In this document: positions 33,970 through 43,891 of the stretch, piece after piece
Layout of the letters: the number at the start of each line of letters is the position of its first letter
Position numbering within the stretch: position 1 is the stretch's first letter
Origin: Lachnospiraceae bacterium UBA1712
GTDB taxonomy: Bacteria; Bacillota; Clostridia; Lachnospirales; Lachnospiraceae
Length of the DNA: 64,000 nucleotides
Assembly (NCBI GenBank): GCA_002317175.1
Contig: DCJA01000019.1
Location: forward strand, 16,366-80,365
Direction of reading: 5' to 3'
The notes under the pieces: model-generated
The model's database searches: none
Told to the model about the DNA's origin: nothing
The model's input: only the letters and a program-made list of their open reading frames with translations
Translations under genes and position numbers: made by a program

Positions 33970-35019
33970 CTATGGCATCTTATTTGGTGTATGCAGATAT
34001 ACATCTTCCTTTAGATGAAATCCGCTATTGATAATTACTTCGTTCATATTATCTGACGTAACTGCTATTGGCGTCAGCTTAACATATGGGACATCATATT
34101 TTCCATCGTTGATTGTTCCCACGTCTTCTCCACTGAGTTTTCCCTCTTTAATAAGTGATATAGTGCACTCAATTGCACGGGCTGCCAGCTTTTCAACCGG
34201 CTTATAAACTGTCATGGTCTGTGTGCCTTCCACAATTCTCTGACATGCCTCAAGATCTGCATCCTGACCAACTACCAGCATATTATCAGCTTTTCTGTTC
34301 TCAGAAAGAGCATGTACCACGCTTGTAGCAATATTGTCATTGCCACACATTATCGCATCTGTTTCATCTATTTTATCCAGATTGTTATAGACATACTCTC
34401 CACCCAGTTCAGCTCTCCAGCCTTCGCAGTGCATGGAGTCTATCACCTCCACACTATTTCTGTCCATCACATCCTTAAATCCCGCTTCAACCTGTGGAAC
34501 ATTGTCATCTGCCATATTACCACCAATCATAATAACCTTGCCCCCGGCCAGACCATTATCGATTAGTGCTTTTCCCATTAGTTCTCCAACCCCATAATTG
34601 TCAAAGGATATATACAGATCCACATCCGAGCTGTGAATCAGTCGGTCATATGCAATTACCTTTATTCCGGCATCTTTGGCCTTATCCACCACTTCATTGA
34701 GAGAATCAGAATCGATACATATTATAACTATTGCATCCATGCCCTTCTCAATAAAGTACTCAATCTGTTTTATCTGCTCATTAATATCACCATTGGCATT
34801 CTGAACATTAACATCAGCCCCAACATCCTTGGCAAGGGAAACAAATATATCTCTGTCTCTCTGCCATCTTTCGATTACAAAAGAGTCAAAGCTCATACCA
34901 ATCTGTATTTTTTTCTCCGATGAGTCCACACTTACACTCTGACTTTCCTCTTTGGACTTACAGCCACAGAGTAAAAGCATCACTGCAAGCATGAACACCA
35001 GAATCCTCTTACTCTTCAC
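33970..35019 (-). CDS. XylF-like sugar-binding lipoprotein
   Basis: A 349-residue binding protein with a lipoprotein signal (LVFMLAVMLLLCGC) and a D-xylose-binding (XylF/Peripla_BP_4) fold: IGMSFDSFVIERWQRDRDIF, MDAIVIICIDSDSL, VIAYDRLI and AIMCGNDNIATSVV. It begins with GTG inside the end of the response-regulator gene (overlap 11 bases). No sugar permease or ATPase is nearby, so it most likely presents a pentose to a sensor kinase, as XylFII does in Clostridium. Confidence 0.86.
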   Translation of the reverse strand: MKSKRILVFMLAVMLLLCGCKSKEESQSVSVDSSEKKIQIGMSFDSFVIERWQRDRDIFVSLAKDVGADVNVQNANGDINEQIKQIEYFIEKGMDAIVIICIDSDSLNEVVDKAKDAGIKVIAYDRLIHSSDVDLYISFDNYGVGELMGKALIDNGLAGGKVIMIGGNMADDNVPQVEAGFKDVMDRNSVEVIDSMHCEGWRAELGGEYVYNNLDKIDETDAIMCGNDNIATSVVHALSENRKADNMLVVGQDADLEACQRIVEGTQTMTVYKPVEKLAARAIECTISLIKEGKLSGEDVGTINDGKYDVPYVKLTPIAVTSDNMNEVIINSGFHLKEDVYLHTPNKMP

Positions 35020-36613
35020 TGCTTTTGCCTTCCTTATATTCAGTTGGTGTTACTCCTACATTCTTCTTAAAGCTTCTACTAAAATAATTAGGATCAGAAT
35101 AACCACACATAGAGCATATTTCCTTCATGGTATATTCTGAACTATTAAGTAGTTCCTTTGCTCTCTCTATTCTAACATTTGTAAGATATTCAATAAAGTT
35201 TTCACCAGTTTCTTCCTTGAATATCTTACTGAAATAGTATGGTGAAATATTTACCGTTCTTGATACATCATCCAGCGAAATATCTTTATCAAAATGCTCT
35301 CTGATATAGTTCTTAGCCTGTTCCACAGTACTGGTGGATTTCTCCTCGCGCTTGTTCTGAATATTCTTGCAGGAATCACTAATCTTTGACAGGAACCAGC
35401 GTTTAATCTGATCCATGTCATTCATCTCCATAATCTGTGGCAGATATTCATCTCTTGAAGTAAATACATAGACCTGACCACCATTTCTATATGCTGCGCT
35501 TTCTGCCCTGAGAACAAACTCTAAAGCCTTTAGTCTCACAGACATCAAATTCTTATATGCAGTATCTCTCATCCATTCGAAGAAGCTGTCCGCACTGCTA
35601 AGAGAGCCCTCAAGTTCTCCTCGTTCCAATCTTTCAAACAGACTTCTCTCCAGATTGATTGGATAGTTCTCCTCGTATTCACAACCAATAGGAAGATCCT
35701 TCACATGTGCTACACTACCTGTAGAGGCAGCCAGTGCACGCAAAGCCTCCTGGTATGATTCAGAAAGCATTCTTACAGGTTTTATGCTTCCTATACCAAT
35801 TCTGAAATTTATCTCTTCTGACTTCTTTAAGTTTCTGACCAGTTCTCTGGTCTTGTTAATCAGTTCTATTCGTTCATTGTACTCTTCGTCTTCACTGTCA
35901 CATGGAATAAATACAGCGATCTTATTGGACATCAGATTGCCCACAACACATTTGAAATATTCTTTAAGCATATGTCTTATCTCAACATATTTGCCGGACA
36001 TTCGAATACTGCTGCCAATGGCATTAGTCATATGGCTGCCCTGCTGTTCCTCTCCGCATACCACAGCAAGCATATATCCATACCTGGCCTCAAGCCCAAG
36101 CAGCGACATATAACTGTCGATATCCTCCTGAAAATGCTCCTGCAAAAGCACATTGTACACCAGACCACTTTCAATCATCGGCTCGACTGTTTCCAGTTTT
36201 TCCCTTATCATTAATTCATTGCTGCGCTTTTCTCTTTCCAAATCAATGGTATCCATTGCTTTCTTTAGCACATTTACAACCTTGGTTCTTTCCATAGGTT
36301 TAGTGATATATTCCATTACACCAAGTTTAATTGCTTCTTTGGCATAATCAAATTTATCGTAGGCAGACATAACAATAAAAATGGTATTCTTTGAGAATGT
36401 TCGAATTTCTTTCATGGCATCAATTCCATTGATACCTGGCATCTGAATATCCATGACAGCTATGTCAGGTCTAAAACTTTCTGCAAGTTCAATGACACTT
36501 CTACCAGTTTTGGCATACTCAATCACACAGGAGTCTCCAAATTCCTTTTCTATTATGAACTTCATGGAATCAATTACGATTCCCTCGTCATCTGCAAGCA
36601 TTATCTTATACAT
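35009..36613 (-). CDS. YesN-type response regulator with AraC DNA-binding domain
   Basis: A 534-residue regulator. The N-terminal receiver has LADDEGIVIDSM, phospho-acceptor Asp in IAVMDIQMPG, VMSAYDK and Lys in YITKPM. A variable linker domain of ~270 residues is followed by a C-terminal AraC double helix-turn-helix (DISLDDVSRTVNISPYYFSK; TMKEICSMCGYSDPNYFSRS). It starts after the kinase gene with GGAG eight bases upstream. It probably controls carbohydrate genes, perhaps this operon. Confidence 0.93.
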   Translation of the reverse strand: MYKIMLADDEGIVIDSMKFIIEKEFGDSCVIEYAKTGRSVIELAESFRPDIAVMDIQMPGINGIDAMKEIRTFSKNTIFIVMSAYDKFDYAKEAIKLGVMEYITKPMERTKVVNVLKKAMDTIDLEREKRSNELMIREKLETVEPMIESGLVYNVLLQEHFQEDIDSYMSLLGLEARYGYMLAVVCGEEQQGSHMTNAIGSSIRMSGKYVEIRHMLKEYFKCVVGNLMSNKIAVFIPCDSEDEEYNERIELINKTRELVRNLKKSEEINFRIGIGSIKPVRMLSESYQEALRALAASTGSVAHVKDLPIGCEYEENYPINLERSLFERLERGELEGSLSSADSFFEWMRDTAYKNLMSVRLKALEFVLRAESAAYRNGGQVYVFTSRDEYLPQIMEMNDMDQIKRWFLSKISDSCKNIQNKREEKSTSTVEQAKNYIREHFDKDISLDDVSRTVNISPYYFSKIFKEETGENFIEYLTNVRIERAKELLNSSEYTMKEICSMCGYSDPNYFSRSFKKNVGVTPTEYKEGKSSEE

Positions 36614-36616
36614 TTT

Positions 36617-38095
36617 TTACTCCACATCTACAACAGGTAAGTACATAACTATCTCAGTTCCCATGCCTTCACCTTCACTAATAATACGTATTGCATCACT
36701 GTCATCCGTAAACATTCTTATTCTGGCAATGACATTATCCATTCCTATTCCATTGGAATCTGTTTTATCTCTGTCCACAGTAAGGGTTCCATTGAGTATC
36801 TTCTCTATTGTCTCTTTGGACATACCCTTTCCATTATCTTTTATACTAATGCAGACTTCATTATCCTGTCTGAACACACGAAGACGAATGGTACCCTTAT
36901 CTTCCATCTCTCTGATTCCATGATTAACACAGTTCTCTACAATTGGCTGGAGAATCATACTAGGCATCAGAACATTCAGCAGACTCTCATCTATATCCTT
37001 CTCATATTTTATATCTCCCGAAAATCTAACATTGAGAATCTCGATATAATTATCTATGAGTTTAACCTCTTCCCTGATGGAAACAGGCTTGTCCTGCTTT
37101 TTAACATTGTACCTGAAGAAATCTGCCACAGTCTGTACATACTCATAGGTTCTGTTAGCTCCCTCCATCATGGCAAGCTGAGCTCCAGCATTGAGGGTGT
37201 TAAAAAGGAAATGAGGATTGATCTGCGCCTGAAGGTACTTGAGCTGAGCATCCTTAAGATGCGCCTCCATACTTAATTCCTTTTCCTTCAGAGTTCTTTC
37301 CGCCTCCATACTCATACGAAGCTTTTCAATATACTCACGTATACTAATAAGCATCTTGTTAAATGCGTCAGCCACAACACCAACTTCATCTTTGCTCTTT
37401 ATCTCTATTGGCTTTCCGTCAAGATCTCCGCCAGCAACAGCTTCCGCCGCATTGGACAGCTGTACAAGAGGCTCCATCATCTTGTTAACAAATAAAATAA
37501 TAACCAGTACATTGCCCGCAATAACCGCGAACATAACTATTATACTTACCTGCTCCAATTCACTAAAACGCTGTGACATTTCTGCATAATGCTCTGAATT
37601 GTTCTGAAACTGAACCTGATTTAACGCTTTAAGGTAGCTGGAAATATAATTATAGGTGTCCGTAGCCAGTTCATATCTCACCCTGTACTTTTCAACATTT
37701 CTGCCTCGCTTGGCTTCAATGGTCTGGCTGGTAATATCAAGATAATTCTCACCCATCTTTCGGATATTTCGTTCCATTCGCCCAAAAGATGTATCCGTTA
37801 TTTCATCATTGAGTTCCAGAATCATATCATTAAAATTCTGGCTGCTTCTGTAATAGTCCTCAAGCGAGTCACTGGTCTTATAATTAAGATATTCTGTCAG
37901 GCTGTCCTGAACATCATCCAATGCAACTGACATCTCATTGAGTTCTCGATTATCCTTATAGACCATATCCATCTCTCGTGACATGTTGTTGATTCCAATA
38001 ATAAGAAATAAATCTGTCAAAAACACCAGCAAATTGGCAAGAATATATACGATTGTAATTTTAACTCTGAGGGGAAGATTCCAGAATCTATTCAT
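36617..38095 (-). CDS. YesM/LytS-type sensor histidine kinase
   Basis: A 492-residue membrane kinase. Two membrane helices (residues ~12-30 and ~190-210) enclose a four-helix sensor region (~35-185, DVQDSLTEYLNY...), followed by HAMP, then the His_kinase domain with phospho-acceptor His in LQAQINPHFLFNTLN and ATP-binding IVENCVNHGI and GNGIGMDNV-like (DSNGIGMDNV). It overlaps the upstream binding-protein gene by 8 bases. Partner regulator lies 3 bases downstream. Confidence 0.92.
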   Translation of the reverse strand: MNRFWNLPLRVKITIVYILANLLVFLTDLFLIIGINNMSREMDMVYKDNRELNEMSVALDDVQDSLTEYLNYKTSDSLEDYYRSSQNFNDMILELNDEITDTSFGRMERNIRKMGENYLDITSQTIEAKRGRNVEKYRVRYELATDTYNYISSYLKALNQVQFQNNSEHYAEMSQRFSELEQVSIIVMFAVIAGNVLVIILFVNKMMEPLVQLSNAAEAVAGGDLDGKPIEIKSKDEVGVVADAFNKMLISIREYIEKLRMSMEAERTLKEKELSMEAHLKDAQLKYLQAQINPHFLFNTLNAGAQLAMMEGANRTYEYVQTVADFFRYNVKKQDKPVSIREEVKLIDNYIEILNVRFSGDIKYEKDIDESLLNVLMPSMILQPIVENCVNHGIREMEDKGTIRLRVFRQDNEVCISIKDNGKGMSKETIEKILNGTLTVDRDKTDSNGIGMDNVIARIRMFTDDSDAIRIISEGEGMGTEIVMYLPVVDVE

Positions 38096-39191
38096 GCTCA
38101 GCCTCCTCCTTTTTCAGGTAAGAAGCCACATTGCTACGATTAATCAGTGTTACATCGCCTGTGTAATACTGACTGGTTGCTCCAAGATCATTGTAATCTT
38201 TCAAAGCATTGACACAATATTTGCCAAGCTGCGCTGTATCCACTGCAACAGTAGAATAGATTACGCCTCTATCCACCGCATTCAGAATAGTTTCCGAATC
38301 GTAATAACCCAGAATATTAACCTTTCCTACAACGTTGTAATCAATAACCGCCTGATATACACAGGTTGTGCTAAGTTCATCAAGACAAATAATAACCTCT
38401 GGAAGTTCTTTTCCAACAAACAAATCACGTATAGACTCTTCCACAGAGAATGCATTGGAGTTATCAACTGATACAATTTCGATATTTACAGATGTATTAG
38501 ACGAGGATGCCTCATTTTCAACAGCTTCCCTGATACCTGAAATAATAACATTCTGACTGGAAGAACCACTGTTAGAATTGATCAGTACAGCGACATCTAT
38601 AGAGGCTATTTCCTCTTCTCTTGTATATTCGTTAGACATGAAATAATTCTTTCTTATCTCTTTTGCAATCTGAATAACTTCATGACCATATTCACGTCCA
38701 ATTTCATAGCCACCAATACCAACAAAACTACATCTTTTGCTATTTGCATTATCATCAAGTAATGTCACAACTGGTATGTCTGCTTCTGAAGCCTGATCTA
38801 TCAGTTCTGCTATTTTTTCTGATGATTCTGTATCTATTATTATTCCATCAACCTGGGATGATATAGCAATCTTAAGCAGGTCTTCTTCTGTATAGTCATT
38901 GGGCAGATTATCCCCTAAAAGATCAACATATATTCCATTTGATATGCCTTCCTGATAGGCTCCCTCATAGATATTCTGCATAAATGAAGATCTTCTGTTT
39001 TCTGCAATCATGACATAGTACTGATCATACGTATTGTACTGACTGTCAGCAGAAAAACCACCCATATAGAACTTATATACAAGTGCGAGCATAGACAGAA
39101 GTATAAGGATAAAAATAAGAATTATAATGAATGGAACAATAATCTTATTGCCAGTATTCTTTTTCTTTTCTGAATTGTTTTGTTTTTTCAT
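38088..39191 (-). CDS. Membrane-anchored periplasmic-binding-fold sensor protein
   Basis: A 367-residue protein with an N-terminal membrane anchor (IIVPFIIILIFILILLSMLALVY) and a type I periplasmic-binding domain (FMQNIYEGAYQEGISNGIYV, VDGIIIDTES, IPVVTLLDDN, EVIICLDELSTTCVY). It is the first gene of the run and overlaps the kinase gene. Anchoring by an uncleaved helix and the absence of a transporter suggest that it is a sensor feeding the YesM-type kinase. Confidence 0.83.
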   Translation of the reverse strand: MKKQNNSEKKKNTGNKIIVPFIIILIFILILLSMLALVYKFYMGGFSADSQYNTYDQYYVMIAENRRSSFMQNIYEGAYQEGISNGIYVDLLGDNLPNDYTEEDLLKIAISSQVDGIIIDTESSEKIAELIDQASEADIPVVTLLDDNANSKRCSFVGIGGYEIGREYGHEVIQIAKEIRKNYFMSNEYTREEEIASIDVAVLINSNSGSSSQNVIISGIREAVENEASSSNTSVNIEIVSVDNSNAFSVEESIRDLFVGKELPEVIICLDELSTTCVYQAVIDYNVVGKVNILGYYDSETILNAVDRGVIYSTVAVDTAQLGKYCVNALKDYNDLGATSQYYTGDVTLINRSNVASYLKKEEAEHE

Positions 39192-39264
39192 GTATATTAC
39201 CTACAAAATGGGCACAAACCCAACTATAATAATATCATAAAATCAGTTGAAATAGGAGAATTGT

Positions 39265-40149
39265 ATGAGTCATCACTACACCTCTGTTAATACATACCTG
39301 ACAGAAATGTTCGGCGAAAAAATATATAAGCTTTCTCTCAGCGCAGGACTGAGCTGTCCTAACCGCGATGGCACCCTTGGCAAGGGAGGCTGCATATTCT
39401 GTTCTGAAGGTGGCTCAGGTGATTTTGCCATGTCAGAAGGTGGTATATATAAGCAGATAGAAGATGCCAAAGCCCTGCTTGCATCCAAGACAAACTGTCG
39501 CAGATTTATAGCCTACTTTCAGGCCTTCAGCAATACCTATGGACCAATTGATTACCTTCGTAGTATATTTACCGAGGCCATAAATCATCCTGATATAGCA
39601 GTTTTATCAATTGCAACAAGATGCGACTGTATTGATGATGAAATACTGAATCTGTTAATCGAACTTAATAAGATCAAACCTGTCTGGATAGAAATGGGCC
39701 TCCAGTCTGTTCACCCACAGACCCTTGAACTAATAAGATGTGCTTATACTTTTGAACAGTTCAAAAAAACAGCATCACGCTTAAGTGATGCTGGAATAGA
39801 TGTTATTGCTCATATTATCCTGGGGCTTCCAGGTGAAAGCAGGGATATGATTCTTTCTTCCGTCAAAGAAGTATGTAAGCTTCCAATCAAAGGAATCAAG
39901 CTTCAGCTTTTACATGTGCTGAAAAATACAGCTCTTGCAGATATGTATGAGGCAAATCCCTGGCCTATGATGACCATGGATGAATACTGTCAGCTGATAG
40001 TCGACTGCATTGACATCATCCCCGAAGATATCGTAGTTCACCGCATAACTGGTGACGGCCCAAGGAAGCTTCTGATTGCTCCTGACTGGAGCACTGATAA
40101 AAAGCGAATTCTCAATACCATAAATCAGCTCTTATCAACTAAGCTGTAG
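39265..40149 (+). CDS. TIGR01212-type radical SAM protein
   Basis: A 294-residue radical SAM enzyme of the YhcC/YtqA group. The cluster-binding Cys residues lie in CPNRDGTLGKGGCIFC; further family segments are YFQAFSNTYGP, SIATRCDC and WIEMGLQSVH, and a C-terminal HRITGDGPRKLL. The substrate is not established for this family. GGAG precedes the ATG. Its last 25 bases overlap the 3' end of the convergent TelA-like gene. Confidence 0.9.
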   Translation: MSHHYTSVNTYLTEMFGEKIYKLSLSAGLSCPNRDGTLGKGGCIFCSEGGSGDFAMSEGGIYKQIEDAKALLASKTNCRRFIAYFQAFSNTYGPIDYLRSIFTEAINHPDIAVLSIATRCDCIDDEILNLLIELNKIKPVWIEMGLQSVHPQTLELIRCAYTFEQFKKTASRLSDAGIDVIAHIILGLPGESRDMILSSVKEVCKLPIKGIKLQLLHVLKNTALADMYEANPWPMMTMDEYCQLIVDCIDIIPEDIVVHRITGDGPRKLLIAPDWSTDKKRILNTINQLLSTKL

Positions 40150-40793
40150 CCTTCTCTTTGGAGGCGGATCAATTCATTGATTCCCTCCATAATCAGGGCA
40201 TTGGTATCGCTGATACTCTGATTGTTTTTCTCTGTTACCTGCTGACGTTTCCATAGAGCAAGTACATTTACCAGGGCGCTTTGTATCTTTTCTGCCATCT
40301 GTGCAGCATTTTCCTCCACCACTTTAAGCTGGGGCTCAAAGGAATAAGCTACTGTCTGTGACATCTCAAGCTCTCGAATCCTCTTCTCAAGCGTGCCAAG
40401 CCTGATTCTCATATCACCGGACAGATTCTGCTCACGCATTTCTTCACATATATTTCTGGCATTTTCAATCAGCTTTATAATTTCAGCAATGTATTCTCTG
40501 TTGACATTACATAGCTGTTCTAAAAGCTCACATTCCATCAGCAGATTAACTCTGTACTCTCTGAGCTTATCAGTCATATCATCAACTTCTTTCTCTTTCT
40601 CAGAAAAAGACAATTTCTTTGATGAATCTGATTTGAAATAATCAAGCATATCAGAAAGCAGCGTACTGATATTGCTAAGGTCTATTTTCTTAATTACGCC
40701 AAATGCGCAGTCTGACAGATCTGAAATCATGTTCTGCACATTTACTCCATAATTAATTATGGACATAGTATCGTTAATATTAAGTGTGTCCAT
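40125..40793 (-). CDS. Short TelA-like protein
   Basis: A 222-residue, wholly helical protein. The segment IRELEMSQTVAYSFEPQLKV followed by EENAAQMAEKIQSALVNVLALWKRQ is a clear match to the TelA / toxic-anion-resistance family core. The protein is much shorter than typical TelA (~350-400), lacking most of the N-terminal region. The start at 40791-40793 has GGGAGAG upstream; an ATG overlapping the preceding stop codon is less likely. It is the last gene of the operon, and its 3' end overlaps the radical SAM gene. TelA proteins are tied to tellurite and stress responses, but their mechanism is unknown. Confidence 0.82.
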   Translation of the reverse strand: MDTLNINDTMSIINYGVNVQNMISDLSDCAFGVIKKIDLSNISTLLSDMLDYFKSDSSKKLSFSEKEKEVDDMTDKLREYRVNLLMECELLEQLCNVNREYIAEIIKLIENARNICEEMREQNLSGDMRIRLGTLEKRIRELEMSQTVAYSFEPQLKVVEENAAQMAEKIQSALVNVLALWKRQQVTEKNNQSISDTNALIMEGINELIRLQREGYSLVDKS

Positions 40794-40804
40794 TATCTCT
40801 CCCA

Positions 40805-41695
40805 TTATTTTGTATAATCCTTATATTTAGGGAATGATATCTCATCTCCCAAATCAAGTTTACTAATAAATGCGTCAGCATCATCATAGATGCTTTTTCC
40901 GTTTATTCCCATTGCCTGAGGTGAAAGAATCATAATCTGATTCTTCCCTGCCCCCACATACTGTCTGGTTCTGTTCTCATCAAGAACCGCTCCGTAACTG
41001 ATACCCCAGTTTAATCCCACAAATGGTACAGATTCTTTTACTCTAAGCAGTACTCTTCTTAGGAATTCCTTACTGCACATTGGGAAATAGCATTTACTGA
41101 TATTCAGCAGTTCTCCTGGCTTTTTAAGTACTACTTCTGTAATAAGTACTTCTTTTTCCACATAACAGGCCTCAAATACATGAAGATTGACACCTATGTC
41201 ATGACTTTCAAGTACATTAACCAGATTAAGCGTAAGAATTCCTCTGTTTCTTACCTGTTCTTCTGTGGTGTGACCACTGAAGGCTATATTCATATATATA
41301 TCTACGAACTTCTTCTCCTTAACCCTCTCCATTCTGTACATAGTCTTGGGTGCTCCTGCTATATAAGCTGGTACATTGGGTCTCGAACCCACCACTGCTG
41401 TGACAGTTTTTCTGTTATTGGAGTACTTTAAATTAACTGAATCTATTTCCTTCTTCAGTTTCATAAACATATCCAGATCCTTCATGTAGCCACCATGGCA
41501 ATAATCCAATGCTGCTTCCAATGGCTCTCCTGCAAAGTTCTCTGGCATATATATACTTTTCTGTGATTTGAAGACTTTTTCATTAACCGCCGGTTTGGAT
41601 CTAAGGTACATCTCCAGCGCATTTAATGATTTAAAATGCACACGATAAACTGCATCATCTCCAATAATTTCTTTCGATACATAGTCGTTGGCCAT
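40805..41695 (-). CDS. Degenerate vWA-like protein (possible DUF7192 relative)
   Basis: A 296-residue protein. Residues ~130-175 (VDIYMNIAFSGHTTEEQVRN, then LNLVNVLESHDIGVNLHVFE) have the strand-loop-helix-strand pattern of a von Willebrand A domain, but the metal-binding DxSxS reads NIAFS. The N-terminal region (SLNALEMYLRSKP, ALDYCHGGYMKD) recalls proteins found beside MoxR-type ATPases in phages and bacteria. It ends 11 bases before the TelA-like start and begins two bases after the AAA+ gene. It probably is the partner of that ATPase. The family name is tentative. Confidence 0.6.
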   Translation of the reverse strand: MANDYVSKEIIGDDAVYRVHFKSLNALEMYLRSKPAVNEKVFKSQKSIYMPENFAGEPLEAALDYCHGGYMKDLDMFMKLKKEIDSVNLKYSNNRKTVTAVVGSRPNVPAYIAGAPKTMYRMERVKEKKFVDIYMNIAFSGHTTEEQVRNRGILTLNLVNVLESHDIGVNLHVFEACYVEKEVLITEVVLKKPGELLNISKCYFPMCSKEFLRRVLLRVKESVPFVGLNWGISYGAVLDENRTRQYVGAGKNQIMILSPQAMGINGKSIYDDADAFISKLDLGDEISFPKYKDYTK

Positions 41696-41697
41696 CT

Positions 41698-43887
41698 TTA
41701 ACCTCTGTTCCCGTTAAGACAGATCTCTTTTACCTGCTTTGCAAATATAGCAGCAATCTGTGATGCCTGAGGATGCTTGCCAATAAGCTTTTGAATCTGA
41801 TCGGATAAGAATGAGAGATATTCGGCATCCTTGGTCTGAACAAATTCATATTTGATAATCTTCTCAGGACTGAAGCTCTTATTATCAAGATATCTCTTTA
41901 TTCTGCTTGTATCTCTGGTTGTAAGAATACCCTGCGCAGCTATTCCATTGACCTCTGACCACTTGTCAGTTGCCATTCTGAAGACAACCACAAATTCAAA
42001 CCAGTCTGGATAAGCTTTAAGAATATTCTTCTCAACGGTATTGTCATATCCTACATGAACTGGCAAAAATCTCTGCTGAACAGATTCCTCAATCTTTTCT
42101 CTTGTATTATAGTTAGCGTCTGCTCCATTTCCTTCTGTATTACCCGCTGCCACAATTCTGAAATTTGGATGTCTCTTTACGCACTCACCATTAGGGAAGT
42201 TGTAGCTTGAATCCAGATTGTTGGACAGGAAGGAATTAAGTTTAACAGTAGCACGTGAATTACCATTATCCAGCTCATCACAAAATGCAATTATTCCATA
42301 CTTATAGCATCTGTAGAAGTTAGGTGTACTATAAGCACCAGTTGCTGTCTGGAAACCAAGTATATCGTACTCTTCATTGATATATCCGATATCTATAAAC
42401 TCCATGTCAAGAAGTCTCGCAATCTGCTTTATCATGAAGGTTTTTCCACAGCCTGAAGGTCCAATCAGATATGGATTTGCATCCTCCATAATAGCCATAA
42501 GCACATCATCAAAGGCCTCATGGTAATGCTCCCCTGCATTTTCTCTTTTCTTCTTTTCCTTCATGACAATATCCCATCTGCTGGCAAATGGAATGCTAGG
42601 ATCCAGAAGAGGATTAATTGCTGGTATTGCCTGACTCATATCTGTAGCCATTGCTGGCGCCTGAGCCTGAGCCGTCTGGGTTATCACCTTTACTTCCGGA
42701 GACGCAAGAGTAGCCTCCATGTGTTTTTGCATAGTCTCAATATTGGCATCATTGAGCATACTAAGCTTGTTAATCTTCTCCATAAGGGCCTGATTAACCT
42801 CAACATTTTCAAGAGCCTTCTTTATCTGATCATCATTGTTCATAAAACTGCTTACCCTGCTCAGTACACCCTCAGCGTTTTTGTTAAGGTTAGCAATTTC
42901 CATAGAGGTTGAAGCAGTAATAGTCTTGGCCATGGCCTTGTATTTGGTCAGTTCCGATTCAGCATCAGCAAAGACCTGCTTAATAAGAATATCCTTCTCC
43001 ATAAGTAGAATCTTCTTCTGATTATCTGCGTACTCCTCAAGAATCTCATCCAGCTTGTGTGATGCTGCATTTAGTTTAAGCTCAAGCTTTGCTTCCTGAG
43101 CCTTACGCTCATCATCTGCCTTAAGTGCAAAATCCTCAGACAGTTTCTGTATATATACGCTCTTCTTATCTACCTGGCTAAGCAAATCAACACCATTTTC
43201 TATAATCTGCGAAGCCTCTTTGATACTTGATTCAACCTTAGCTATCTTAACTGGATCTACATTATAGATTCCATTCATTCTCTGAATGTTCTCCAGTTCT
43301 GGCTTAAGGGCATCTTCCATCTTTTCTGGAACGAAGAAGCTCAGTCTGGTAGCAACTTTTACCAGATGAGCAATATACATATCATCATCCAGCATATATT
43401 CCCTAACCTTAAGAGCATAAGCCTTAATTGTATTGAATACAGCCTGATAGTTTGGATTATCCAATAATGTCTGGCAGAGCACCAGATATTTTTCCTTATC
43501 ATTAAATGAGTTATACAGCTTTACATCGAACAGCTGATTCTCAACTACATTCTTCTCACGATACATCTCAATGTAAATCAATCTCAGTTTGTCAAAATCA
43601 GGGCTGGCATCGTCATACCTGAATACAGCCTGATATATTTTTTCAGCCTGACAGAATACCTGATAATACTTTGATGGCGAATACTTAGGATTGGCCACAA
43701 TAAGCTCTATAATATCAGCACATAGATCATCTGGCTTAATAGCGCTTGAATCTGGCTGTCTTTTTATGATATTAAGTACGGAAACAAACTCCGACTCTGC
43801 TCCAATACCTGCTGCCTTGAGTCTGTCAATAATTATATCTATACGCTGTGGAACTGTTTTAACATTGTCTTTTACAAAAATACCCAT
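41698..43887 (-). CDS. AAA+ ATPase (MoxR/AAA_5 type) with long coiled-coil N-terminus
   Basis: A 729-residue ATPase. Residues ~1-430 are mostly helical, with strong coiled-coil stretches (~230-330) and an Ala/Gln/Pro-rich linker. The AAA+ core begins near residue 475: Walker A GPSGCGKT, Walker B YGIIAFCDELDNG, sensor-1 FRIVAAGNTEGNGAD and an arginine-finger region IEESVQQRFLPVHVGY. This is the dynein-related/MoxR type that usually remodels a vWA partner, here encoded directly downstream. GGAGTAGAG precedes the start. Confidence 0.85.
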   Translation of the reverse strand: MGIFVKDNVKTVPQRIDIIIDRLKAAGIGAESEFVSVLNIIKRQPDSSAIKPDDLCADIIELIVANPKYSPSKYYQVFCQAEKIYQAVFRYDDASPDFDKLRLIYIEMYREKNVVENQLFDVKLYNSFNDKEKYLVLCQTLLDNPNYQAVFNTIKAYALKVREYMLDDDMYIAHLVKVATRLSFFVPEKMEDALKPELENIQRMNGIYNVDPVKIAKVESSIKEASQIIENGVDLLSQVDKKSVYIQKLSEDFALKADDERKAQEAKLELKLNAASHKLDEILEEYADNQKKILLMEKDILIKQVFADAESELTKYKAMAKTITASTSMEIANLNKNAEGVLSRVSSFMNNDDQIKKALENVEVNQALMEKINKLSMLNDANIETMQKHMEATLASPEVKVITQTAQAQAPAMATDMSQAIPAINPLLDPSIPFASRWDIVMKEKKKRENAGEHYHEAFDDVLMAIMEDANPYLIGPSGCGKTFMIKQIARLLDMEFIDIGYINEEYDILGFQTATGAYSTPNFYRCYKYGIIAFCDELDNGNSRATVKLNSFLSNNLDSSYNFPNGECVKRHPNFRIVAAGNTEGNGADANYNTREKIEESVQQRFLPVHVGYDNTVEKNILKAYPDWFEFVVVFRMATDKWSEVNGIAAQGILTTRDTSRIKRYLDNKSFSPEKIIKYEFVQTKDAEYLSFLSDQIQKLIGKHPQASQIAAIFAKQVKEICLNGNRG

Positions 43888-43891
43888 CTCT

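Noticed and set aside
33970..35019. Sugar ABC importer subunit
   Set aside because: No matching permease or sugar-type ATPase is near; the close link with a kinase and regulator favours a sensor role.
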